Assembly: GCF_000003815.2 (NCBI RefSeq)
Contig: NC_049980.1
Coordinates: 28,013,273-28,077,272, forward strand
Length of the DNA stretch: 64,000 bases
Source of the DNA: Branchiostoma floridae
Taxonomy: Eukaryota > Chordata > Leptocardii > Amphioxiformes > Branchiostomatidae
Direction: 5' to 3'
The first letter of the stretch is position 1. Each line of letters opens with the position of its first letter. Shown here in pieces: positions 34,215 to 47,300 of the stretch. The position numbers and the translations under genes were made by a program. A model generated the notes under the pieces. That model saw nothing but the letters and a program-made list of their open reading frames with translations. It did not search any database and was not told the DNA's origin.

Positions 34215-36440
34215 TAGTCTCCAATCAGACGTGTCAGCTGGATGATGAAAGAGAAGAATTTGGCTAAACAAGTTGCCATGGGATTTCAGTCAGTCTTTTG
34301 CAGTCTATCCGTCTATCCGACGGTCGGTCAGTTCTCTCCTAGGCCAATGAACTCCAACTAGGCTTTTATTCCTAACTTGACCAAAGTCCCCTATATAACT
34401 ATTCGGCCAGGCAGGCCGGAGTCTGGTAGAGACTAGAAGAAACCGGCCGGCGGTCCGTTCGTCGATGTGGTAACCAGGGTACTCCATCAGCAGTTCTGGC
34501 GTTGTACGATCTCCATAAAACCCGCCAGACGGTTCCGGCCCTCACCGCGAGGCTGATCCCACCCTGACAGTTTCTCCAGTGACGGTCCCGTAGCGCGAAA
34601 CCCGACCTCGCCACTGATGTAAGGAGTGACGCACTTCGCTGATAACCGAACTATCGCTGTCGTTACTTAGTCTTTATGAGATGGATACGGAGGGGGCTAT
34701 GAAATAACTGCAAGGCATTGAGGGAAGAATGTTTGCCAATGAAGTCCCTCAAGACGAAAACGAAGAAACAATGTAACGGCAGATAGAACGGACTTGCTAC
34801 CAGACAGGACTGTACTTTGGACTTTACATATCAATGTTTCCTGTGAAATAAACTTCATTTCCTTATATATTTTGTATAAGAATACTACACCTCATAGGCT
34901 AATGGATTTCTCAGTCGGCAAAACGATTGTCAACTTTATTCTGACACCTAGGACTGAAGTGTGGGGTTATTTGGTAATTGAAAAGCAATTACAGCAGTAC
35001 TTAGGGATACACGTATCAACGCGGATTGTAACACACACACACTTCTCTACGGAATGGCCACATTCTAGTGCAGCATATGCTCGAGTCTTATGTTGTCTTT
35101 GAACGTGCAATAAGACGGGCTGTCAAAAACAGTGTGAAACATTAGCAGATCGTCGTTTTATCTTTGATTTGTAAAGTCAGAGCTCGTATACTGGACTCAT
35201 CAGCCACAGCATGACTCACCAATCCTGACGAGACAACGTGATGTCACTGGTCATCGTCGATGCCGACAGACAAACAAGAGTGTAAGGTCAACCATATCAC
35301 TTTAAGAAACAAAAAATCGCACAACCGAACACCTCCTTATCATGCGTCAAAATACTATAGCAGATAAAAAGCATTGCCATTAGCCTTCTGCTTTGGCAAA
35401 CATTCACAAACATCTAGAGTATTTCAGGCAAGTCGTGTTCTATACGGCTTTGTCCACAACCAGTGCATGTAGTGTAAACAGTCCACCGATGTTAGACAGC
35501 AAACCCAGGCTTAGCTGGTCACTCAACGGACAACAAGAGGTATGTTTATCTTATAGATTGGGCGGAATACTGTCATTTGTAACGTGTAACAGATGACACA
35601 TACGACATCATATAGGAAAAACAAAGACGATCTTGGTTTGAAAATGCATAACGTGCACAAAACTGTAGACCCTAAAACTGACGGGACCTCATCCTACAGA
35701 AGAGAGAAACGTGGGTCCAGGGCATGCCAGTCATGGGCAGAAACCTACTCATTAAGTCCAAGTACAAGAAAACGTTAAGTGCAACGTAAAAACTTGTTCA
35801 GTTGTGGATATGTCCTAACATATAGTAAGTCGCACATAATACATTTTCTGGACTGAGACAGCTACATGCACGTAGAGAATGGAAGAACGCATACTCCTAC
35901 ATACTTGCGTCTGTCTCAAGGCGCCGGCAAGTATGAGCGGACCTTCCCAAGAACCTGCGATTGACGTCACGGGAGGGATTCCATCGCCTCGCCACGACGT
36001 GCTGATGTTAGAGATTATGTATTATTAGCGCTTCGGGAGGGTTTAAATTGCTATGCCCGAAACGGCTGGTCTCTAATAAGTGTGGGAACGTATTGCTGTT
36101 ACCGATGAGAATGTGATCGCATGTCGCCTGGTCACTTGCTCGGTCAGAAAAGTCCAATCGCATTTTGAACTTCGTCTTCCGCGTGAAGATCCCGTCACAC
36201 AGTCAGCTGATGAGCTTTGGTCGTCGTTGTGGATCGCCAGTATGTTGCTGATTATAAAATCGACGAAGAGTCCTGTTTACGATCATTTTTCGCCAGAAAA
36301 TCGACCCTATCACACTGAGCGTAGCTTGACCTGCGAATGCCAACTGATTCCTAAAATCACACGATAGTTGAGATAATACCAATCGTATTACTGTCGAAAA
36401 CGTCTTTGAGAGCCGTCATCGGCCACCGACCTTTCTGCTG

Positions 36441-36616
36441 TGTTTATCTTATTTATTGGTTTGGCTGTTCCACACGCAAAGCCAGTGTTGTTCAATTGCA
36501 ACTAGCCTCTGGCTGTTACAAAGGGCTGGCCCTGGTGACAGCTGAGACGAAGACAATACAAATGGAATTTGATATGGACATGATAATAAAACGGTAACAA
36601 TATTCTTAGTACAATA
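36441..36616 (+). repeat. Dispersed repeat, copy 2 (partner at 23704-23870)
   Basis: Same element as 23704-23870 but in the opposite orientation. It contains TTGTTCAATTGCAACTAG, GTTACAAAGGGCTGG, ATACAAATGGAATTTGATAT and AAACGGTAACAATATTCTTA. Confidence 0.7.
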
Positions 36617-37329
36617 TTCCTGCTGTGTGTCCTGATATCTATATAGCAATTGTACAAAATGATACTTTCATGGACTGGATATTGAATGAATCTTCCTTTC
36701 TCTCATTTCATATAGTTTCCCGTATTTGTGTCGTTTTTGTCGTTGTTGCCTCTAAAAAAATAATCTACAAACTTCTACAACACCGAGTACTAGTGTTGAC
36801 ATTATCTTTTATCATATACATTGTATTATGTTCATAAAATATCATGTAAATTCCTCATCTGCCCGCAGACTATTTGAGGTGATTTTATCCCATTCCATCT
36901 CGTCATCACCAGTGCTTTCAGTTTACCATATCTAGCATTCCGGTAATGTTTATCTATTGCTACATTCGTCTTTATAACAAGAACAGTCTAGACTATTTTT
37001 GGCACTAGTTGTACAGAAGATACTTGTAACCTAAAATCACATCTTATCAAAAGATCTTCCCATACATTTATGGTCATCAAATACACAATGGAGGAATTAA
37101 CCATATTAAAAGTTAGAGATTAGCAGTCTGTACAATTGATCCATTATTGAATAGATCTATGATATCGAAATTTATCAAACTTTTCAACATTACTTATCTA
37201 AAATAGATCTACTTCACACTATGACTAATCATTCCCATCAGAAAATGTGTTTTCTTTATCCTCTGTTAAAACACTAATTAATACAACTTTTAACTGATCC
37301 TATCAAATGTCATTAAAAAATATACACAT

Positions 37330-40300
37330 TCATGACTTATGCTTAAAAATATACAGTTTGAAGTCACACTTTTCCTGTTTCCTGGCTTCCTGATATTCTG
37401 GATTGTTATCCAGTGAAATGCTAGAACATGTCAGGTTATACTTGTGTGCAACGTTCAGCATTTCTGGGACGGTCGTGTCTGGTGCCTTCAGATACCTCTC
37501 CTCATATATAGTGAGGAAACAGGAGGATGGCTGGAAAATAATAACGAGAGGAATTTATTACAACTAAAACTATCCGACTGCTGCCTACCCCTGTGACAGG
37601 AATCCCAGTAGCAGTATAATCAAAAATGGATACGACGACGACAACGACGAAAAGAATAATTTCAATACAGAACTATCATCAAAATAATAACTTGCTTCAA
37701 CTGAACAAACATACTGGTAGATATAAGAACAAACTTTTTTCCATCTTTTTTTTTAAATCTCTCCCCCAACTTATGTCATTAACCTAATAGTACATGCATA
37801 TATACACCTGATTGGCGCGTTGTCCCTGCCAGGAATCAATCCCATGACTACCCCCATACCAAGTCTGATAATATCCAACAATAGCACTGTATTTCCTGAA
37901 ATTTGCACACATTTTTACTGGTGTAAACCCGGTGTTTCCATTACAGTTAAGTAAGTGACTATAGTGCTATCACAGACACTCCATTTTCTCCCCACCACAA
38001 AATTAAAGAAACTTGCAGTAACTTATAATTATACCCAAGTCCTTAGACACAAAATAAAATACACACACATAACTAACGCTAGTTCACCTTTATCCATTGG
38101 GTAACCTATATTGCTCTTAAAAACAGGGTTATTTGGGGATATCACATCAATGGAGTCATTGGTTTCAAATTACAATATTTTCAGTATTTTGCAGTTTAGA
38201 AGTACCACATATTCCCTTGATGTACCTAAATACCCTGATTTGAATAAAAACGGATAAAGGTTACCCGGCGGATAAAGGTGAACTAGCGTTATAGTACACC
38301 TACCTTAGCTGACAGGAGTTCAGACACAGTTTGAAGGAGAGGTTCCACATATTCTGTCCAGTAGATGACATCAGCTCCCAGGATGACATCAAATCTTCCG
38401 TACTTCTGCTGAAAGGCTGGTAAGTCTGATCCCCAGTGGAGGTATGCACACTTAGGGCGATCTATGGAGAGAGAGAGAGATAGCTTGTAGCTAGATGTGC
38501 AAATTAGGTGTGATGGATCATTCTGTATATATCTAACGTTATCTATCTTATATTTCAGCAGGGCTCGAAATACTGGGTGCATGTGCACCCAGGTGCACCC
38601 AAAATTGGAGCTGTGCACCCAATTATTTTCTGTGGGTGCACCCAACTATTATCTTGGCTTTATGTATGTAAAGACATCAAAGTATACTAGTATACATTAT
38701 ATTCTTAACATCTGGGTGTTAGAAAGATAATAAAAATGTCTGTCATGGTACTTGTCTAAGAATTGATAGCATGTAACTAAGTTTTGTTATTAGATTTTTC
38801 TGACATTCTACTTAAATTTAAGTGGTGCACCCAAAATTGTTTTGGTGCACCCAATTTTCTAAGCTAGGTGCACCAGTGCACCTAATCCCCAAAATGATTT
38901 TCGAGCCCTATTTAGTAATGGTCAAAACTCTTTTTGGGGTATCCTGACCATGCAGGTAGGTGCACGGTAGTGAGTAGATACGATGAACAAGAACAAAAAG
39001 TGAAAATAAAACAATGGAAAGTGTCCGCCTCACTATATATAACGATACCTCTGAGTGGGTTGGCGAGGCCCATGTACATACTGGGCCAGCCCCAGCATTC
39101 GCATTAGCATGAGTGCCTGAGAAGCTGGAGTGTTATGAAACAAAGTGGTTACATTGGTCATAAAACTGACCTGAGTTCGGAAAGTTGTGCTGTATGCTCC
39201 TAGGTACCAGCTCCCCCAGCACCAGGTGACAGTGATCAGTCAGCACCACCCTGCCGGGATGGCTGGTCAGTCTGGCCGCCACCAGTCCTGTCAGCCCGGG
39301 GCCACACCCCAGCTCTAACACAGGAACATCTCTCACCATGGACGGGTTGTCTAACAGGTACCTGGAGAGGATCTGGAACAAAGTGGGAAATTACGGCGAT
39401 GAAGGGTAGACATCCCGGTAAGAACATACGTTAAAAAGCAGTTTACTCTTAAAACAAGCAACTGGATATGATTTTGGAAAGTCAGGAATTTGATGAGAAG
39501 TTGACTGGCCAAAGATGGCCTTAGAGGGAGGTAAAAAAATTGAAAGAATCAATGAACTATACTATCTATAGAAGCCAGTAATCTGATTCAGTATTTCTAA
39601 TCAGACCCTATCCCAATGATACAGCCTTGCTTTTGTGCATTCTCAGTATTAGGGAAATGTTCCCACATCTTTACTGTAGCTTCTACTTATCAACAAACTA
39701 TAATATTCACAGCTCAGTATTTATGTTGCCTGACTTTTTTTATTAGCACACTATTTTTCTATTTTATTGATTGACAATGTCTAATCTTTGCCTTTTTGCA
39801 CAAGTATTAAGTTTGTTTGCTTATCTATAAGATTACAATAGACACTTACTTTTGCTGATGGCCATATTGCCTCTCCGACTTCTACATTTTCCCCTGAAAT
39901 CATGAAAACTGTTACATGTATCATGTTGTTTCATCTCTTGAAAAGCTCAAAATCTTTCTTCAAATTGACTTAATGTGCAAAGGCTATGGTGTTCCGTGTA
40001 ATATCAACAGCTACTGTAGCACTGCAATTTGCAAAGCTGGCGTGTTACATGGTGCAGATACAAGACTCAAATACCAGTGGAACAAATCAGTAACTACTTA
40101 CATGATGTGACATGATGAAGACAGTACATTTCTACAGCAATGTCTCCAATACTGATGGTTCTGAAGGAATACCTGATAAGAAGGAGACATAATCATGGGG
40201 TACATTAGAGTACAAACTACATTGTATCACCAATCTACATCAAAATGTTTGTACAAAAAGGTACAGTTATTATTACCGGTATTACCTCATGCAAACTCTC

Positions 40301-40675
40301 TGTGAGAAAGCAGTCATCTTCAATGTCAAGGTGAGGTATGATGTTGTTGATGTACTTTTTAAAGTAGCTAGTGGTACTTGTGCAATGTGGCTTTTATTAC
40401 AGCTTATATTTTTGGCCAAAAACACTGTCACCCCTTTTCATCTTGATAATTGTGTCAGGCTCGTCACGTGCAGAGGCTTGATGCTTAAAAGGCTAACACT
40501 TGACTCTGTGCAACTGTACTAATGCAATGTGTTTCCATTACAGTAACTGTACATACAGCTTGTCAGGTTTGACAGGCATGTATCTCTCCTGTATCTTCTT
40601 CAGTAAGTCAGGATCCAGCTCCTCCTCCTCCTCCTCAGCATCAGCACCACCATCACCTCCTCCAGCATCAGCCAT
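37330..40675 (-). CDS. METTL21-like (Methyltransf_16) protein-lysine methyltransferase
   Basis: Predicted SAM-dependent methyltransferase; members of this family methylate lysines of chaperones and translation factors. Exons (in - order): 40675-40557, 40172-40102, 39893-39850, 39372-39171, 38461-38304, 37530-37330. All phases close, giving 264 aa. The ATG at 40675 starts MADAGGGDGGADAE, followed by a run of Glu. Motif I is VLELGCGPGLTGLVAA. VLTDH follows in the motif II region. FDVILGADVIYW is the post-motif signature of family 16. The region GEAIWPSAKILSRYLL resembles the family's conserved Trp-Pro entry to the fold. The third exon is only 44 bases. The gene lies head to tail with POLI, about 640 bases downstream of the POLI stop. 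The exact orthologue among METTL21-type enzymes is not settled from sequence alone. Confidence 0.88.
38559..38910. mobile_element. MITE-like element rich in GTGCACCCAA
   Basis: AGGGCTCGAAA (38560-38570) and TTTCGAGCCCT (38899-38909) form terminal inverted repeats. Inside, GGTGCACCCAA-type words occur at both ends in several copies. It lies in methyltransferase intron 4. Flanks TATTTCAG and TATTTAGT are similar but not identical, so a target duplication is only suggested. Confidence 0.65.
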
Positions 40676-41217
40676 GGTCAAGTTTACTCACTCATGTCCT
40701 CCAATCACATGCCTGGGAAGGAGCAACATCACTTAAATTGTAAGGTCATTATAAAAGTGCCCTAACTTTAAAGTTTGGGCATAAATTTTGTCATCAAAAG
40801 AATTGACCATAGGACATAATCAACTACAACTGTTGTCTTTTGTGGAATTAGTAGACCTTTTCCCAATCTTACAAAGGCTCTCTTCAACCTGCATCAAGCT
40901 TTTTTTTTTAAATTTGGAGGTGCCATGCATACTCAGAGAAACAATACCCATTGCAACCATACAAAAATGAATGGATTTAATTGTTCATAACAGTATTAGT
41001 TATAGCAGTTTTGACATCAACTACTGTAACAGTGTCAGTAAGGAGACAAAATACATGTACCAAGTAGTAACTCATGGAACCAAGTGAACATGAACTTGAA
41101 ATATTTACTTTTTAAGGTGATAAAGTTGTGAATAATTGTTAGGTGACACATTAAGGCTCTATCTAAAATACAGGGAACAGGTATCCTTTCTCATTTTGAA
41201 TACTGGTACATGAAAAT

Positions 41218-41223
41218 TTTATT
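41218..41223 (-). terminator. Probable polyadenylation signal of POLI
   Basis: TTTATT on + reads AATAAA on the - strand, ~95 bases beyond the POLI stop at 41315. Confidence 0.6.
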
Positions 41224-41314
41224 AAAATCTTAAAGAATATAGTACCATAATTACATTTTCAAGACCATGTTGCCTTGCTAGTGATGGCAAAAAAATTGCA
41301 TCTAATTTTTCTCA

Positions 41315-44300
41315 CTAGCTATTTGTTTTCTTAAAGTATTTGGCAATACTTGGAGACTTTCCAGTCTTTCTAGCCTGAGGTCTTCTGTCCGTTTGTGCAC
41401 TGTCTGATAAAGAATTCTTTCTCTGCCAAGATTTGAGCAGCTCAGCTTTCATCTCTGTTGGAAGCTCACTGAACACAGCAGGATCAATGTCTGGAGGAAG
41501 GGCAATGCCTTCAGCAGTCCCAGATTCAGATTTAGCACAACCTGAAGTTTCTCCAACTTCTTCTGTACTGTCTCTTTGGCCTTCAATACATGGAGGGTTG
41601 TCACAGAAACTTGGGGTCTCTACATGTGTGTTCTGATGTCCTTGGTTGAGAGACTGAATTGAGGTAGAAGTTCTGTAAGCATCTCCTGTTTCCTGATAGT
41701 TTGCACAGATTTCTTTCTGTATTTCTGGCGGGAGTTGGCTGAAAACCTCAGGGTCAATACCAGATGGTAAAGTTCTGACTCTGCTGGTTGTGTTGGGCTC
41801 TTTCTTCAGAGCAGAAGAAATCATTCCTTGTTTAGAACTCAATGTTCTGATGGAACTGGTGTCATTCAACTTTGAACATGGGATATGATCACTGTTACAA
41901 CAACTTTCAGCAGCAAAATCAGTTTCCACAGAGCTATTTCTGGCATCTTTATTTTTTGCTGTAAAGTCAGGCTGAAATGATGTTGATGGGGTAGCTTCTG
42001 TATTTTGCTGATCAGTCGTTGTACATGTATAAGGTGCATGGTGAACTGTATTGGTCAGGTAGGACATGTTTGGGGTCTCAGAGAATGACAAAGATTTCTG
42101 CTGTGGTTTGAAGAAGGATTCTATGAAGGATCTTGAAGATTTTCTCTGGGGTGTCTGTGATTGCTCAGGAGCTTTCTTAGGACTAGGATTCTTCTTAAGT
42201 ATCTGTGCTGAGGTGGGCTCGTTCTGGAAGAAATTCTTTATGGAAGCCGACTGTTTGGATCTTGCTTCAAGCTTGGCAAAGCAGATATTGATGAGGGTGA
42301 GGTGGAAGGGGTGGTTCACGTCCACCATCTTGCAGAACAACACCACACACAGGTCCAGGAGTTTGGAGATGGTTTCTTCTGCTTTGTTTTCATCACCTGT
42401 AAGGTGAAAGTCAGACAAGGTGTGAAGTTATTAAACCTCACTATGCTTGCCATCATTGGTATATTTGGCAATAACATCTTTTCTTAAATCAAGCATACTG
42501 AAATACCTCAAGCAAGTTGGATGCAAAGAGCCATCTTTTGGGTGCTCAGGATAGAAAAAGTTTAATTCTCTCTCTTATCACTTACTCAGATAATCCCTTT
42601 CTCCATCACTTCTCTGTTGCTCCCTCCCTTGATCTATTCTTCCCTTATATCTCCCATTCATTCATTTGTTCGTTCAATCTTTTGTATTTTGTTTGTTTCT
42701 TCATTCATTCACTCTCTAGTCTCCAAATCTCTAAACAACTCACCCTGAGTGCCAAACAGATGTGATGGTATGGCACACTGTCTGCTCTCTCTGTTTGTCC
42801 ACTTGTTGGATGCTGACAACTTTCTCACTGTTACTCTGAGCACATGTGGAAATCTTCCATCACCTTTCAGCCTGGAAAACAAGAACTCAATATTCAGACA
42901 TGATGGTGCATTGCTTTTATGCTATACAAAATTCCCATCAAGGGATACATACAATTGTATATGGGCTGGTTTGATCATGGACTGGTATAAGTTAGATGTA
43001 GGTAGATAAAATGAATACCTGCCCAACCCCAGTTTTATTTTCACTTACCTGCATATACATATCATACATTGAACTCTAAATCTGCCTTTATACCTTTTCA
43101 TCAGACTTTGTAGAAGCCCTGTCATCCGTTTCTTGGCATCCTGAAAGGATCCACACTTCTTGAAAGAATCTTCATCACTGATTGTCTGTGGAAGGAAACA
43201 ATGATTGAATGCAAACATCTACACATGGATTTCATTTTCATCTCTTCCATCAAAGATGAAAGAGTTGCATGCAGTCAGGTAGTAACAAACATCTATTGTA
43301 AATGCAGAAATGTTCGCGGTGGATTAATATTCGCGGTTTTCGCGGTGACCACATCACCGCTAACTTAAATCCACCGCGAACATTTTTCTGTAATGGTATT
43401 AGACTGCAGTCGACGGTGTTACCGCGAACTTAAATCCACTGCGAAAAGTCATTTTTCCCGCTACCGCGAAATTAAATCCCCGCAAATTTAAATGCATTTA
43501 CAGTATTGTAAATGCATTTAATTTGCAGTAGAGGGCAAATGGAGTGTTTGCAATAATTTTGAGTTTCCCATGGTGCCATACAAATGTATACTGTAGTCAT
43601 ATACAAATGTACTGGATAGAAAAATGTTGAGTTCGTGGTGATGCGGCCACCGTGAAGACCGTGAGCATCATGAAACCAACATTTCTACATTTACAGTATT
43701 TATGAAAAGCAATTGACAACAACATTGACCCCCATCTAGTTACTAAATTCCTTGTCCCCTCCCTATAACGTTTTCCCAGCCTACCTGTGGAGGTCCAGTA
43801 GGAGTGACAGGAGAAGGGTCCACACCACGGCACAGCTGCTGCATGACCTGTGCAGTCTGAGAGCCAAACTCTGCCTGTAGGGTGTCAGCTGGAGCATCCT
43901 GGAGTTCCTGCACTGTGCTGATACCCAACGTCTGTAGTCTCTTAAAGGTGCGGGACCCTATACCTGCCAAGGGACAGATCACAGCACAGATATAAGTACA
44001 TAAGATGTCTGCTGGGGAATTAAGAATGCATGGTTGTACCCAACGTCTGTAGTCTCTTAACGGTGCGGGACCCTATACCTGACAAGGGACAAATCACAGC
44101 ATGAAGAAGGGCACAGGTACATTGAGAATTCGAGACAGATACAGATACCAGGTGTGTTACTCCGAAGGGCACATGATTATACCGGCTACATAAAGAAAGA
44201 TGCAGAAGCTGGTGTGTTACAATGAAGGGCAATCATTCTGGATATGGAGATACAGAATAATACAGATAATTGCACCTGGTATATTCCTGGCAGTCTTGAG

Positions 44301-47300
44301 TGTTCCCATGAGCTTCCCCACCCCCCCTGGCAGCAGGCTGGTCTGCTGGTTGGGCTTGTGCTGTCCTGCCACCAGCTTGGCCAGCAGCTTGTTGTGTGCA
44401 ATCCCTGCACAGCACGTGATGCCCAGGTCGGAGTGGAGGGCCTCGCGAATCTCCGCTGCAATCTGAGAACCACACGCAAGCCGCTTGTGTCTCTCATCTT
44501 TCATTGAGTCATCTGTGGTTGAGAAAGAAGCAAAGGTTAATTGGGCAAGCCATTGTAAGGAATTATAGAAGCTGCTACTATTTTTTTATTTTTTTACCTC
44601 CATTTATTTTCAGTGTTACACAATTTCTGATTTCTTCATTCTTGATACTCTGTTACTGTCAATTAAGGGAGATCAGAAATATTACAAAAAACTGCTTTAC
44701 AAATGCTTTACAAATCTAAAGTGAAGACTCCTCTGGTCTACACAAAAGTGATGCTTGCACAAGTGCACATCCTAGAATTATCAAGTTCAGGAGTAGTCTT
44801 AGTTTAGACTATTTGAGGAAATACTCAAAGGGCATTTAAGACACTTAGATGATTTTACCTTCTATCTCTATTTCAGGAAAGATGTGGCCATTAAGTTGGG
44901 GAGAGAAGGCAGACTTTACCCTCGCTTCAACAGTTTCTGTCACATCCACAAAGTTCTCATCAAACCCAAGTCTTTCAACAAGTGGGGAGAACTTCTGTAA
45001 AGTCTCTGCAAAATCAAAGTATAAATTTTTTTAACATAACACAAAATAATGATGCAGAAGAATCCAAAACCACAATGACTTACAAATGTATATTGCCTAC
45101 ATTGTACTTTCTACATTTGTGACCTGGAAAGGGTAGGTAACATACTCATCAGTCTGTTTATCATTTGTAATGGGCACTTTAGACTGTTGTAAATTGATAA
45201 TAAAATGGACACAAAAATATCCACATGCTAATGAAAGACATCCAACACCAAAATTTTTAGAGCTGAGAGTCACAATACAGACAATTGTACCAAAGTATTC
45301 CTGGATACGTTTTGATAGTTATATTTGCAGAATGAGAAAAACATCATCAGCCATTGTGTTCATTCAAGTGCTCCAGGCCTAACTTCACAGTACATGTAGC
45401 AGTGACCAAAGTATAAACATGTGAGGTAATGATTGACCCACATCCCCAGGTTGATATTGACTCACAGTCACAAGACTGGCCATACAGAAAGTTCCTTTCG
45501 AGAAAAAAGGCAGAACTCTCACCAGTACACAGTTTAACTGAAGGAGAAGCAGGCCAGCCTCTATGATATGCAGGCAAGTTTACAGAAAAATAGAGTCTCA
45601 GGTGAGTAGACAACAGGTTATCATTATGTATTTACCAGGTTTCCTGGGATTTAATGCACAATGTACAAGTATGTGGAATTTAGACCACAGCTGCAACATA
45701 TCTAAACCTAGCCTAATGTGTGTTGCCCTTTTGTATGCCTTAGATCATATTTTTCCTGTTGATACCAGCCTTAAAACACAAGGGAGAAGCATTCAATGAA
45801 ACGCATTTGTGTTAAAAAAGAAAACCTTAGAATGGCAAAGTACTCTGTGCTGTAAACAGTTGCATTTTTACTTTGTATAGTCGTAAAGCTACTTGTACTT
45901 TGGCCTTTTATCTTGTTGAAGATATATAAAATACTGCATATATTATGTGTACTATATCATACTTTAATTATGGAGTACATGTACCTTGTCTAAAAAAAAG
46001 TTCAATCTTTAGTAATTCCTAATTTTCTCATTTTTCAAAACAGCAAATCTGGTCTTTTGTTGAAGGCTTATCATTGGAATTGAAACAGGAACATGTCCAC
46101 CATCATTATGACCAGCCTTGCAAAAAAGCTACAGAGGTTATGCCTCAGGGTTCAGGACGGACAGGAAGCTGGCTTGGGGCATGCACTGAGAGAAGCTATT
46201 GTTAGCATGGATCGCTTCATGGAGGTAGAAGTCCTGAAAAGTCTTGGAGACCTGCATCTTCAGAAAGGCAAACTCGGCAAAGATTCAGATGAGTTTGACA
46301 AAGCTGCTGCCCTGTATGCTGCTGCACTACTGCGCTGCAAAGATCCAGGCATGAGAGAAACACTTGAACATCGAATTGGCTACATGGAGAAACTCTATAG
46401 AAAACTGCCACAGGGGTACACTCCAAACTATCAGTGGTTGTCCCCAGAATACTGGGGTACTGCTGATAGTAATGTCTTAAGAGTGGCAGAAATATGTGAC
46501 AAACTGGACAGAAGCATTAGAAAATCTCAGCAGTCTGTTGAGCAGATCTACACAGAAATGTTGGTGACTGCAATAGAAAAGGGGGATATGCTTTTGGAGT
46601 GTGAGGTCCAAAAATCACTTGGTGACTTTTACCTTGTCAGAGGCAAGAAAAACTCTGATATATCTCAGTTCTCCAAAGCAGCTGCCATGTACAACAAGGC
46701 CCTGACAAGATGTGAGGAGCCAGGGCAAAAGCAGACTCTGCATCACCGTATCAGGTATATGGTGAAGATCAGGGGAGCTCTGAGAAAAGTGAGTACCGGT
46801 AGTTTTAGTTTGGTTCAAGGATGACATTTGGGCATGCACTATTTTTTCCCAGCCAGGAAAAAACTTTTGCTGAACTATTCTCTTTTTCCATGTATACGTT
46901 AATAGAACATAATTCATACAGATTTGTTTTCAACAAAACACAAGCCAACACTCTCATTGCATTGAACAACACATGATTGTATTTGCATCATTGTGGATCT
47001 TTGTATTATCTTATTCCCCACGGACATGTATACCTATCATCATGTTAGGTCATCATCATATTTGTGTAGTAGTATAGTATAAAAAATGCACGATACACAT
47101 TAATTATAATGTATAAAATAGATACATTGTACAATGTGGAATGGATGACATGTTCATGATGTTGTTGACAAGTATGGATTAAATCATACAGGAACCATCT
47201 CAAAAGAACCCAAGACTACATGTCAGAGAAGGAAGATCGCACATTGGCTCAACACTGTCCAAGAGGACTACCATGTGCAGGTCCCAGGTCCAGAGAAAAG

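Larger units (their letters stand above)
33265..37329. other. Intergenic region without recognisable genes
   Basis: No supported exon. The part near 33265-33700 should include the promoter and 5' UTR of the intronless EF-hand gene. An inverted repeat at 34085-34214 and a dispersed repeat at 36441-36616 are listed separately. The last few hundred bases should be the 3' UTR of the methyltransferase gene. Confidence 0.5.
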
